From Pseudomonas sp. VD-NE ins (lineage in GTDB: Bacteria; Pseudomonadota; Gammaproteobacteria; Pseudomonadales; Pseudomonadaceae): DNA of 64,000 nt. The notes below the pieces were generated by a model that worked only from the letters and a program-made list of their open reading frames with translations, made no database searches and was not told where the DNA came from. The translations under genes were made by a program, and so were the position numbers. The stretch is taken from assembly GCF_031882575.1 (NCBI RefSeq), contig NZ_CP134772.1:4173001-4237000 (forward strand). Reading direction: 5' to 3'. Below are positions 30,916-39,642 of the stretch, piece after piece. Numbering within the stretch: the first letter of the stretch is position 1; each line of letters begins with the position of its first letter.

Positions 30916-30937
30916 TTCTAAGGATCGTCTGATGTTC
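30916..30937 (+). promoter_or_regulatory. RcsB-like box 2, upstream of the first sensor kinase
   Basis: CTAAGGATCGTCTGATG (from 30918) is identical over the 22-base core to box 3 at 38898 and lies about 31 bases before the kinase ATG, immediately after the adhesin stop. This suggests that the regulatory operon is under feedback control by its own RcsB-like output regulator. Confidence 0.7.
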
Positions 30938-30967
30938 CCCGCTCCCGGCCCTCCCTAGAGTGCCGGG

Positions 30968-33769
30968 ATGAGATTGAAGAACTACCTCCATCAGATCAGC
31001 CCGCTCCTGTCCTCGCCCGATGCGGCGCGGCGTCTGCTGCGCATTTTTGCCCTGGTGCTGCTGGTGGGCATTCTCGGCGGCGTCTACAGCTTCCTGCTGT
31101 TTACCTTCAACAATGAGATTTCTCAACGGCGCAGCTACATGAGCAGCGCCATCGCTGAGGCGCATACGTTTTTCACCACCCGTGAAGCGCTGCTGGAAAG
31201 CCTGAGCCTGTCGGCCACGCGCAAGGCGAAAATAAACGTGCCGGTGTCCGAGGAGGAAATCCGTCTGCTGCTGGGGCAAACGCCGGGCAAACAGTGGAGC
31301 ATCTGGCTGACTCAGCGCATGCGCGATTACCTGAAAGCCAAGCAGCTCAATCTGCTGTATGTCAGCAATGGCGGTCATGTATTGCGGCTATACAACGCGA
31401 CGCCGCTGGTTGTCGGATTGCCACAGGCCACGCTGGATCAACTGGAGTCGCTCAAGCTCACGGCGACATTATCGGAACTGTGGCTGACCCATGCCGCAGA
31501 CGGCCACTCGCGGCTGTACATCTTCATCCGCCTGGATGAACGCGACGTCCACTCCGGCTGGCTCGGCCTGGAAATGGACGACCGTGAAGTCTCCAGCGCC
31601 TTGAGCGACCACAGTGCCGGCGAGTTCACCATGTTCAACTCCCAAGGCAAACCGCTGTTCAGCAACAGCCACAAACCACCGCCAGAACAGCACCTGCCGT
31701 TGCTGCGACAACAGGATTTCTTCGGCTTTGTCGGCAATGGCTGGCTGCCCGAGCAATTGGTGTTGCGCAAGCAACTAAAATCGTCGGATTGGCAGTTGAC
31801 TTACTCCATCGACTTGCTGGCGGTACTGCGCGCCCTGTGGCCACAAATGCTCGGCGCGCTGCTGTTCTGCGTGTTGAGTATCAGCCTGGTGTGCCTGTTG
31901 GTCCGTCGTCTGGAGCATCGTTTCATCACCCCGGCGATCCAGCGCATTCAGGCGCTGGTGGAAAGCGAACTGTTCAGCCGCGACGTGATTCAGACCGCGC
32001 CGGTGGCGCTGTGCGTGTTGCGCCGCAGTGACGGTCAAGTGGTGCTGGACAACACCCTCGCGCGGCAATGGCTGGGCCAGTGCAGTGAGCAGCTGGGCGC
32101 TGGCTGGATCCGCGATGCGTTTGACCAACACACGCCTTGCCTGACCGATTACTTCGAGACTGCCGACGGTCGTCACCTGTACCTGAGCTGCGCACCGACC
32201 CGCTACAAGGGCGAAGACGTCTTGCTCTGCGCGTTCAGCGATATCAGCGCGCGCCGGCAGATCGAAGCAGCGCTGGAACAGGCGCGCCAATCGGCCGATG
32301 CCGCCAACGAAGCCAAAACCCTGTTTCTGGCGACCATGAGCCATGAAATCCGCACTCCGCTCTACGGTGTATTGGGCACGCTGGAACTGCTCGGGCGCAC
32401 GCAGTTGGACACTCAGCAGAAAAGTTACCTGCGGGCGATCGAGGGATCATCGGCGACGTTGCTGCAGTTGATTTGCGACGTGCTCGATGTGTCGAAGATC
32501 GAGGCCGGACAACTGGCGCTGGAGTTGAGCGAGTTTTCCGTCCTCGATCTGGTGCACGAGGTGGTGCAGGGTTACGCCGCTGCCGCGCAAAGCAAAGGCC
32601 TGCAACTCTATGCCTGCCTGGACCCGCAACTGCCTGAGCACTTGATCGGCGATGTCAGCCGGGTGCGACAGATCCTCAACAACCTGCTCAGCAACGCCGT
32701 CAAGTTCACCGATTCCGGGCGCGTGGTATTGCGGGTCAGACTGCTCGCTCGCGAAGGCGAACGCGTGTGTCTGCAATGGCAGGTTTCGGACACCGGCAAA
32801 GGCATCGCCCATGACGATCAGGCATTTATTTTCGAGCCGTTCTACCAGACCGCCGGCAACACCAATGTGGTTGCCGGCACCGGCCTGGGGTTGCCGATCT
32901 GCCTGCGGCTGACGCACTTGATGAATGGCACCCTGCGCATGGTCAGCGAGCCAGGCCTGGGCAGCAGTTTTTCCCTCAGCGTGCCGCTGGAGCAACGTTC
33001 CTACGACGCACCAGCCGCCGCTTTGCCGCCATTGGCCGCAGACCTCGTTTATGTGGTTTCGCCCGTGCGCGAACTGGCCGACAGCATCAGTGGCTGGTTG
33101 CGTCGTTGGGGCGCCCGCGCGCATATCGGCGCACCGGATGGCATCGAACCGGATGCGACGGCGGTGCTGCTGGAGCTGTATCCAGCAGCCTTCGGACAGC
33201 GCCCGAATCAGCCATGGCGTGGGCCGCGCGTACTGGCCAGCGGTGACGGCGCGCACGAGCCGCAATGTACCGGCGACGGCTGGCAGGTCAATCTGAATGA
33301 TCTGCTGGCGATTCAACGGGCCGTTCGCCAGGCCCAGAGCGGCCAGATCATCCACCGTCCGCCAGACACTGAAGCCCATGCCCTGCGCCCGTTGCACCTG
33401 CACATTCTGGTGGCCGAAGACAACGTCATCAATCAGTTGATCCTGCGCGATCAGCTTGAAGAACTGGGCTGCACGGTGGCGCTGGCCAGCGATGGCGAAG
33501 AGGCCTTGGCGCTGTGGCCCGACGCTGCGTTCGACATCGTCCTGACCGACGTCAACATGCCCCGCCTCAACGGTTATGAGCTGGCCAAAGCCCTGCGGCG
33601 CCTCGGTTGCAGCATTCCGATCATCGGCGCGACCGCCAACGCCCTGCGTGGTGAGGATGCGCTGTGTCTGGCTGCGGGCATGAATCACTGCCTGGTCAAA
33701 CCTTTTACGCTACGAGCCTTGTTCGCTGTCCTGGCTCCCTACGAACGAGTCGCCCATGAAGCCCTGTAG
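30968..33769 (+). CDS. RcsC/PvrS/RocS-like hybrid histidine kinase without Hpt domain
   Basis: Membrane hybrid kinase of 933 residues. TM1 is at about 25-46, a periplasmic sensor region runs to about 280, and TM2 is at about 290-312 (MLGALLFCVLSISLVCLLV). A PAS-like segment is at 335-425. HisKA has H459 in ATMSHEIRTPLYG, and HATPase_c has NLLSNAVKFTDSGRV and GTGLGLPIC. Then comes an RcsC-like ABL-type region (about 690-790, no phospho-acceptor) and a receiver with D861 in IVLTDVNMP. It ends right after the receiver, so there is no C-terminal phosphotransfer domain. It overlaps the next gene by 14 bases. The signal sensed is unknown. Confidence 0.88.
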   Translation: MRLKNYLHQISPLLSSPDAARRLLRIFALVLLVGILGGVYSFLLFTFNNEISQRRSYMSSAIAEAHTFFTTREALLESLSLSATRKAKINVPVSEEEIRLLLGQTPGKQWSIWLTQRMRDYLKAKQLNLLYVSNGGHVLRLYNATPLVVGLPQATLDQLESLKLTATLSELWLTHAADGHSRLYIFIRLDERDVHSGWLGLEMDDREVSSALSDHSAGEFTMFNSQGKPLFSNSHKPPPEQHLPLLRQQDFFGFVGNGWLPEQLVLRKQLKSSDWQLTYSIDLLAVLRALWPQMLGALLFCVLSISLVCLLVRRLEHRFITPAIQRIQALVESELFSRDVIQTAPVALCVLRRSDGQVVLDNTLARQWLGQCSEQLGAGWIRDAFDQHTPCLTDYFETADGRHLYLSCAPTRYKGEDVLLCAFSDISARRQIEAALEQARQSADAANEAKTLFLATMSHEIRTPLYGVLGTLELLGRTQLDTQQKSYLRAIEGSSATLLQLICDVLDVSKIEAGQLALELSEFSVLDLVHEVVQGYAAAAQSKGLQLYACLDPQLPEHLIGDVSRVRQILNNLLSNAVKFTDSGRVVLRVRLLAREGERVCLQWQVSDTGKGIAHDDQAFIFEPFYQTAGNTNVVAGTGLGLPICLRLTHLMNGTLRMVSEPGLGSSFSLSVPLEQRSYDAPAAALPPLAADLVYVVSPVRELADSISGWLRRWGARAHIGAPDGIEPDATAVLLELYPAAFGQRPNQPWRGPRVLASGDGAHEPQCTGDGWQVNLNDLLAIQRAVRQAQSGQIIHRPPDTEAHALRPLHLHILVAEDNVINQLILRDQLEELGCTVALASDGEEALALWPDAAFDIVLTDVNMPRLNGYELAKALRRLGCSIPIIGATANALRGEDALCLAAGMNHCLVKPFTLRALFAVLAPYERVAHEAL

Positions 33770-34943
33770 CATTCTGATTGTCGAAGACCACCCCTTCCAG
33801 CACCTGTATTTGCAGAACCTGTTCAGCGAGTTGGGCGACTTCGATCTGGCCTGTGCCAAGGACGGCGAAGAAGCACTGGATTGCCTGAAACACCGCGACT
33901 TCGATCTGGTGCTCACCGATTTGCTGATGCCGGGCATGGACGGCGTGCAATTCATTCAGGGCCTTGCCGCCCAACGCTCACGCCCGGCACTGGCGATCAT
34001 GAGCGCCGCCTCACGACGCATGTTGATGGGCGCGAGCCTGGTGGCGAGCAACCTGCAAGTGAAAGTCATCGGGCTGATTTCCAAACCAGTGAACGCTGCC
34101 GCCCTGCGCTGCCTGATCGATCAATTGCAGGCGCTGCGCCAGAGCGTCCCGGCGGCGACGCATCCCGGCATTGATCGCCAGAGTATTTGCAATGCCCTCG
34201 ACAACGGTGAACTGCAAGCCTGGTTTCAACCGAAGAAGGCTTTGAACAATGGCCGGATCGTCGCCGCCGAAGCGCTGGTACGCTGGAATCATCCTGAACA
34301 TGGCACGCTGTTGCCCGGAGTTTTTTTGCCGGCGTTGATTGCTTTTGGTCTCGAAGAGCCGTTGCTCTGGTGCGTGCTGAAACAGGCGATCGCCGCCCAG
34401 GCTACGTGGCGCGAGCAGGGTTATGACATTCCGGTCTCGGTCAACCTGCCCACGCACCTGCTCAACAGCCATGACCTGCCTGATCGCATTCTCGCCTTCG
34501 TCCTCACCCATCAAGGCCTGCCCGCACGGATCTGTTTCGAGTTGATGGAATGTTCGGTGCCCGACGACATCAGCAATTTCTACGCCGGTGCCTGCCGGCT
34601 GCGGATCAAGGGTTTCGGTCTGTCGCAGGACGATTTCGGCAAGGGTTACAGCTCGTACATGAACCTGGTGTCGGCGCCGTTCACCGAACTGAAAATCGAC
34701 CGCGCGCTGGTGCAAGGCTGCAACGCCAACGCCGAACTCGCGCAGGCGCTGACCAGCATTGTCAGCCTCGGTCGGCAATTGGGTTTGACCGTTGTGGCCG
34801 AAGGTGTGGAAACCGCACAAGAACTTGCTCTGTTGCGTAAAATCGACTGCACTCAGGTTCAGGGTTTCCTGATCTCCCATGCCGTTTCAGCCGATCAGTT
34901 CCAGCACTTGCTGACCCACGACGGGCCGGCGACTGCCTATTGA
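33756..34943 (+). CDS. REC-EAL response regulator, PvrR/RocR-like c-di-GMP phosphodiesterase
   Basis: Cytoplasmic protein of 395 residues. The receiver (1-125) has D55 in LVLTDLLMPGMDG. The EAL domain (about 145-390) has AEALVRW (E172), VNLP, FELMECS, QDDFGKGYSS, ELKIDRALV, VAEGVET and VQGFL, so metal- and substrate-binding residues are all present and activity is expected. In P. aeruginosa PvrR and RocR antagonise fimbrial (cup) expression through c-di-GMP or by competing for phosphate from the kinases. It lies between the two RcsC-like kinases and overlaps the first. Confidence 0.9.
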   Translation: MKPCSILIVEDHPFQHLYLQNLFSELGDFDLACAKDGEEALDCLKHRDFDLVLTDLLMPGMDGVQFIQGLAAQRSRPALAIMSAASRRMLMGASLVASNLQVKVIGLISKPVNAAALRCLIDQLQALRQSVPAATHPGIDRQSICNALDNGELQAWFQPKKALNNGRIVAAEALVRWNHPEHGTLLPGVFLPALIAFGLEEPLLWCVLKQAIAAQATWREQGYDIPVSVNLPTHLLNSHDLPDRILAFVLTHQGLPARICFELMECSVPDDISNFYAGACRLRIKGFGLSQDDFGKGYSSYMNLVSAPFTELKIDRALVQGCNANAELAQALTSIVSLGRQLGLTVVAEGVETAQELALLRKIDCTQVQGFLISHAVSADQFQHLLTHDGPATAY

Positions 34944-35029
34944 GCGGCACGTGGCTGTTGTTGAACGTCGCTCGCTACCGAGGTCACTGTGTCCCAAGGC
35001 TGCCCCATCATCGCTGGTCAGGCGCTGTA

Positions 35030-38000
35030 ATGCCGCATACCAATGCATTTCTGGACAAACTGGCCAGCAGTTCGCTGCGTTTGAACAAAACTCTGCTGCT
35101 GCTCGGCGCACTGGTGTTGCTGCTGTTGGGCATCAGCTATGTGGGGGTGCTGCGCATGCTCGAAGAGCAGCGCGACACCTTGCAGTTTCACTTCGCCCGG
35201 TTGATGGAAAATATCCATGAGCAGGAAGTGTTCCTGCGCGATATCTCCCAGGCCAGTGCCAAGGGCCAATATTTTCCTTTGGTGGTGTTACCCACCTATT
35301 CGCAAAAGCTGCTGCCCGATGAAGGCCCGAATATCTATGAGGGCCGTGGCTTGCCGTTCTCACTGCCGTTCAGTGTAAAAATCGACCCGCACAGAATCGC
35401 CGCCGACCAATACCCCAAGGTTTTCGCGCTGGGCAGTTATCTGGCCGCCTACTACAGCGCGTTCTGGGCGGCATCGCACTATCAGTCGCCGCAAGTGATC
35501 CTGCTCAATGGCCCCGACAACTTCGACGTGGCGGTGCCCTCCGCCGGGCGCTTGCGCGGTGCAGGCCCGATGCAGATCGGCGCGTTTGCGCAAGTGATGA
35601 GCCAGGTGAACCAGCACACACGCGAACAGTCTTCATCAGCGGCCGATCATCAGGTGCATTGGGCACCCTACCCGTCTACTCAGGACAGCGAGGCAACACC
35701 GACGCTGCTGGCCTACGTCAGGATCAATCTGCTGCAGCCAACGCTGACCATTGAAGGTGCCGATTCCTGGGTGGTGCTCGGCACGCTGCTGAAGCTGTCG
35801 CAGGTCAACAACATCGAGCGCTTGATGGAGTGGTCGATTTACGATGACTTCACCTTGATCACCCCGGCCGGTTTGGTCTTGACCGGCGCACAGAGGTCCG
35901 ACCAGGCGCTGGATGAGGGGATAAATTTCGACCGTGACGGCCTGGTGTTCAAGCTGAGCAGCCCCGGCGAGCAACACTGGACCGCGATCTACGTCATCAG
36001 CCTGCGCAGTTTCCTCAGCTATGCGCTGTGGCCATTGCTGTGCCTCGTGGCGGTGGTGCTGGCGTTGCTCGGTTGCGGTCGGGCCATCAATCGCTGGTAC
36101 ACCGCGCGCGTGATACTGCCGGCGCAAAGTGCGCACGCGAGCATCGCCGAAAGCGAGGCATTCAGCCGGGCGGTGATCGACACCGCGCCAACCGGCCTGT
36201 GCGTGATCCGCCGCAGCGATCACCACGTACTCCTGGAAAACCAGCGCGCCCAGCAATGGCACGACAGCAGCCGGTTGATGAGCCTGCTCAAGGCGCACAG
36301 CGAGTCCGGCCATGCCGATCTCGAGATCGATGGGCGTCATCTGCATGTGGCCTTCGTCTCGACCCGTTATCAGGGCCAGGATGCCTGGCTGTGTGCGTTG
36401 CATGACGTGACTCGGCATATCGAAGACGCCGCCGCTCTTGAAGAAGCCCGTCAGGCCGCCGACTCGGCCAACCACGCCAAAAGTCGTTTCCTCGCCACCA
36501 TGAGTCATGAAATTCGCACCCCGCTCTACGGCGTACTGGGCACCCTTGAGTTGCTCGGGCTGACGCCGCTCGCGCCGCGCCAGCAGGATTATCTGGACAC
36601 CATCCAGCGTTCCTCCGCCAGCCTGTTCAAGCTGATCAGCGATGTGCTCGATGTGTCGAAGATCGAGGCCGGGCAGATGACCCTTGAGCTTCAGGACTTC
36701 TGCCCGCTGGAGCTGACTGAAGATGTCGTGCGGACTTACAGCGCCTTCGCCCGCGCCAAAGGCCTGCAACTGTATGCCTGCATCGATTCAACATTGCCGG
36801 ATCGGCTGCGCGGCGACCCGTTGCGCATCCGCCAGATCCTCAACAACCTGCTGAGCAACGCGATCAAGTTCACCGACAACGGCCGCGTGGTGCTGCGGGT
36901 ACGCGTGGTGCAAAACGCCGCCGACAACGCCCAAGTGCAGTGGCAGGTCAGCGACTCGGGGGTGGGGATTTCCCAGGCGCAGCAACAGCAATTGTTCGAC
37001 CCGTTCTATCAGGTCAACGATGCCGACAGTCAGGCCGGCGCAGGTCTGGGCCTGGCCATCTGCAAATGGCTGTGCGAGTTGATGCTAGGGAAGTTGAGCG
37101 TGGTCAGCGAACCGGGACTGGGCAGCAGTTTTACCCTGCAACTCACGCTGGAGAACAGGCCGGGCGCATTGGCCGACTGCCCCGCGTTCGAGGCCGGAAG
37201 CCCCGCCGTTTATGTTCGTGCACCCGTTAACGAACTGGCGCTGCACCTCATCGCCTGGCTCAACCGTTTTGGTCTGGACTGCCACTTGGTGACAACCGAG
37301 ATGCCAACATCCTCGGCGCTGCTGGTGGACCTCACGCCTCTCGACAACGCTCCGCACTGGAGCGGGCCACGGATCGTCGCCATTGCGGGCGGCCCCAATC
37401 CGGCGCAGCCAAGCGGTGCAGACTGGGCGGTCGACGCCGGCGATGTGCGCGCAATTGCCTGGGCGATTTATCTGGCACAACACGGCGCCAATGCGCAGCG
37501 CCCAGCCGCATTGCAGGCAAAGACCCGCCCACTGAATCTGCAGGTGCTGGTGGCCGAAGACAACGTGATCAACGCGGCAATCATCAAGGAACAACTGGAA
37601 GCACTGGGCTGCGCGGTGATCGTCGCCGTGAACGGCGAACAGGCCTTGGCACAGTGGGTGCCCGGCCGCTTCGATCTGCTGCTGACCGACGTCAACATGC
37701 CGGTCATGAACGGCTACCGGCTGGCCGAAGCGGTGCGCCAACAGGACACTACGCTGCCGATCATCGGCGTCACCGCCAATGCCCTGCGCGAAGAAGGCGA
37801 ACGCTGTGCCGCCGTCGGCATGAACGCGTGGATGGTCAAGCCGCTGAACCTCGCGACGTTGCGCGCGCAACTGGAGCAGCATTGCAAAATCGCCCTGGCG
37901 CCGACTATCGACGCCCCGCCGGCGCTTTCAGCGAAAATGCGCGAATTGTTTGTCACCACCCTGCGTCAGGACATTCAGACCACCCTGACGGCACTGGATG

Positions 38001-38197
38001 CGGCCGACGCCAACAGCGTGGCGCAGCAACTGCACAGCATGGCAGGGGCGCTGGGCGCGGTGCAGATCAACGTCTTGGCCAGCGCGTTCGTCGAACTGGA
38101 ATGTCGCTTGACCGGCATGGCCGTGACGCCCGCGCTGGCCGTGGCAGTGCGACAAAATCTGACGCGGCTGCAAGATCTGCTCGATTCCCTCGAATAA
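35030..38197 (+). CDS. RcsC/RocS-like hybrid histidine kinase with C-terminal Hpt domain
   Basis: Membrane kinase of 1,055 residues. TM1 is at about 20-40 (LLLLGALVLLLLGISYVGVL), the periplasmic region extends to about 325, and TM2 is at 330-355. A PAS-like region follows. HisKA has H493 in ATMSHEIRTPLYG. HATPase_c, an ABL-like region and a receiver with D887 (LLLTDVNMP) come next. The Hpt domain has H1002 in QQLHSMAGALGAV. It can therefore run a full His-Asp-His relay to the RcsB-like regulator next to it. The frame is open to a TTG at 34940 overlapping the previous stop, but ATG 35030 gives a normal N-terminus. Confidence 0.87.
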   Translation: MPHTNAFLDKLASSSLRLNKTLLLLGALVLLLLGISYVGVLRMLEEQRDTLQFHFARLMENIHEQEVFLRDISQASAKGQYFPLVVLPTYSQKLLPDEGPNIYEGRGLPFSLPFSVKIDPHRIAADQYPKVFALGSYLAAYYSAFWAASHYQSPQVILLNGPDNFDVAVPSAGRLRGAGPMQIGAFAQVMSQVNQHTREQSSSAADHQVHWAPYPSTQDSEATPTLLAYVRINLLQPTLTIEGADSWVVLGTLLKLSQVNNIERLMEWSIYDDFTLITPAGLVLTGAQRSDQALDEGINFDRDGLVFKLSSPGEQHWTAIYVISLRSFLSYALWPLLCLVAVVLALLGCGRAINRWYTARVILPAQSAHASIAESEAFSRAVIDTAPTGLCVIRRSDHHVLLENQRAQQWHDSSRLMSLLKAHSESGHADLEIDGRHLHVAFVSTRYQGQDAWLCALHDVTRHIEDAAALEEARQAADSANHAKSRFLATMSHEIRTPLYGVLGTLELLGLTPLAPRQQDYLDTIQRSSASLFKLISDVLDVSKIEAGQMTLELQDFCPLELTEDVVRTYSAFARAKGLQLYACIDSTLPDRLRGDPLRIRQILNNLLSNAIKFTDNGRVVLRVRVVQNAADNAQVQWQVSDSGVGISQAQQQQLFDPFYQVNDADSQAGAGLGLAICKWLCELMLGKLSVVSEPGLGSSFTLQLTLENRPGALADCPAFEAGSPAVYVRAPVNELALHLIAWLNRFGLDCHLVTTEMPTSSALLVDLTPLDNAPHWSGPRIVAIAGGPNPAQPSGADWAVDAGDVRAIAWAIYLAQHGANAQRPAALQAKTRPLNLQVLVAEDNVINAAIIKEQLEALGCAVIVAVNGEQALAQWVPGRFDLLLTDVNMPVMNGYRLAEAVRQQDTTLPIIGVTANALREEGERCAAVGMNAWMVKPLNLATLRAQLEQHCKIALAPTIDAPPALSAKMRELFVTTLRQDIQTTLTALDAADANSVAQQLHSMAGALGAVQINVLASAFVELECRLTGMAVTPALAVAVRQNLTRLQDLLDSLE

Positions 38198-38219
38198 CTT
38201 CACTCTGGATAAATCACTC

Positions 38220-38867
38220 ATGGAAACCTTCAACGTTGTCATCGCCGATGATCATCCCATCGTGCTGCTGGGGGTAAGGGAACTGGTTGAGCGTGACCAA
38301 CGCTTTCGCGTGGTGGGCGAAGCCGTTGGCTCCGATGAGCTGATCAAGCTGCTGGAGACCCGGCCTGTGGATTTGTTGATCACCGACTTCAACATGCCCG
38401 CCGAGTCGCCCTACGGTGACGGCCTGAAACTGGTGGAATACCTGACGCGGCATTTTCCCAAGGTTCGGGTGTTGGTGCTGACCATGATCTCCAATCCGTT
38501 GATCCTGACGCGCCTGCAGGAACTCGGCGTGCTGGCGGTCATTCAGAAAAACCAGCTGCACGATGAAATAGCCGCCGCCCTCAAAGCCATTGCCAAAGGC
38601 AGCCCGGTGCGCTGGCAGACACCCGCGCCGACATCAGTGGTGAACGACGGCGCTGATCTGGACGAACGTTTTTCAAGGCTGTCGCCCAAGGAACATGAAA
38701 TCCTGCGTTTGTTCGTTCAGGGCCAGGGCGTCAACGACATTGCCCGCCACTTGAACAGAAGTGCGAAGACCATCAGTACGCAGAAAGTCTCGGCAATGCG
38801 CAAACTGGAAGTCAGCAGTGATCAGGAGTTGATGACTTACTGCATCGAACGCAACTTGTTCAATTAA
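38220..38867 (+). CDS. RcsB/RocA-like NarL-family response regulator
   Basis: 215-residue DNA-binding regulator. The receiver starts NVVIADDHPIVLLGVREL and has D56 in LLITDFNMP, the same position as in E. coli RcsB. The LuxR-type helix-turn-helix is RLSPKEHEILRLFVQGQGVNDIARHLNRSAKTISTQKVSAMRKL, very close to the RcsB helix-turn-helix. It is the likely acceptor of phosphate from the Hpt-containing kinase and the activator of the fimbrial genes, as RcsB is for cupD on PAPI-1. Identical or near-identical boxes before the pilin, the kinase and the adhesin genes are its candidate targets. Confidence 0.9.
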   Translation: METFNVVIADDHPIVLLGVRELVERDQRFRVVGEAVGSDELIKLLETRPVDLLITDFNMPAESPYGDGLKLVEYLTRHFPKVRVLVLTMISNPLILTRLQELGVLAVIQKNQLHDEIAAALKAIAKGSPVRWQTPAPTSVVNDGADLDERFSRLSPKEHEILRLFVQGQGVNDIARHLNRSAKTISTQKVSAMRKLEVSSDQELMTYCIERNLFN

Positions 38868-38897
38868 CTAAAAGACACTTTCCGAAATCCTCCGAAC

Positions 38898-38919
38898 TTC
38901 TAAGGATCGTCTGATGTTC
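38898..38919 (+). promoter_or_regulatory. RcsB-like box 3, upstream of the major pilin gene
   Basis: CTAAGGATCGTCTGATG (from 38900) repeats box 2 exactly and lies about 58 bases before the pilin ATG, in the 109-base gap after the RcsB-like gene. The bases between box and gene are AT-rich (GCGCGTTTTATTGTG), consistent with a promoter. Confidence 0.7.
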
Positions 38920-38976
38920 CAACGGTAATGCGCGTTTTATTGTGTTGTCTTCTCCCCAACCAATGGAAAAAGCAAC

Positions 38977-39570
38977 ATGAAAAAGTTGTCCCGAACGCTT
39001 CTCGCCCTTTCGATGTTCGCTGCGGCCGGCAATGCCCTGGCAGCCGACCCGCCAGTGACCCCGACCAAGGCCGGCAGCGGCACCATCAACTTCACCGGCA
39101 CCATCAACAACGACGCCTGTTCGGTTGAAAGCGCCGGCAAGGACAAAACCATTTCGGTCGCCATGGGTGAAGTGTCGATCAAAGACATGGGCACCGCGAC
39201 TGCGCCGAAAGGCAACGGCACCTTGAGCGTCGAAAACTTCGACATGAAGATCAACTGCAACGCTGGCACCAAGGTTGCGATGCTCTTCGAACCGACCAAA
39301 GGCGCCGGTTCGGGCATCGAACCTGGCACTAAAGTGCTGCGACTGATCAGCGGCCTGGGGGCTGCAAAAGGTATCGGTATCGCCTTGCTCGACGCCAATG
39401 GCGCCGTGATCGACTTGAGCTCGCCAGCCACCGCGAAGATCGAAAACACCCTGCAGGACAGCAATACCACGCTGAAATTTTCGGCCGCCTACGTCACTAC
39501 GGTTGACCCGAAACTGGCTGTTGCCGGTCGTGGCGATGCCACCCTGCCGTTCACCCTCCAATACGAATAA
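38977..39570 (+). CDS. Major fimbrial subunit (chaperone-usher pilin)
   Basis: 197-residue pilin. The signal peptide is MKKLSRTLLALSMFAAAGNALA, followed by SGTINFTGTINNDACSVESAGKDKTISVAMGEV with the first Cys, the second Cys in MKINCNAGTKVAML, and a C-terminal beta-strand ATLPFTLQYE with the penultimate Tyr typical of donor-strand subunits. It is followed by a GC-rich hairpin before the chaperone gene, which could raise pilin over chaperone/usher expression. CupD/CupC-like in context. Confidence 0.9.
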   Translation: MKKLSRTLLALSMFAAAGNALAADPPVTPTKAGSGTINFTGTINNDACSVESAGKDKTISVAMGEVSIKDMGTATAPKGNGTLSVENFDMKINCNAGTKVAMLFEPTKGAGSGIEPGTKVLRLISGLGAAKGIGIALLDANGAVIDLSSPATAKIENTLQDSNTTLKFSAAYVTTVDPKLAVAGRGDATLPFTLQYE

Positions 39571-39596
39571 CCCGCGCGAACTTTCGAGCCCGGTGC

Positions 39597-39612
39597 GGGG
39601 CCTCGCGGCCCC
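39597..39612 (+). terminator. GC-rich hairpin between pilin and chaperone genes (attenuator candidate)
   Basis: Perfect stem GGGGCC-TCGC-GGCCCC, followed by only a weak T-rich stretch (GTGCTTTC). More likely a partial terminator or mRNA 3-prime-end stabiliser than a full stop, because chaperone and usher follow on the same strand with no other obvious promoter. Confidence 0.5.
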
Positions 39613-39642
39613 GTGCTTTCAATCATCTGCGCGGTAGCCATC

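Noticed and set aside
32447..33688. 413-codon minus-strand frame opposite the first hybrid kinase
   Set aside because: Shadow of the kinase ATPase and receiver region. No start site and no domain.
34940..35029. TTG start for the second hybrid kinase overlapping the REC-EAL stop
   Set aside because: Adds 30 residues (with Arg, His and Pro-rich content) before a normal cytoplasmic N-terminus. ATG 35030 is simpler, though both starts lack a strong ribosome-binding site.
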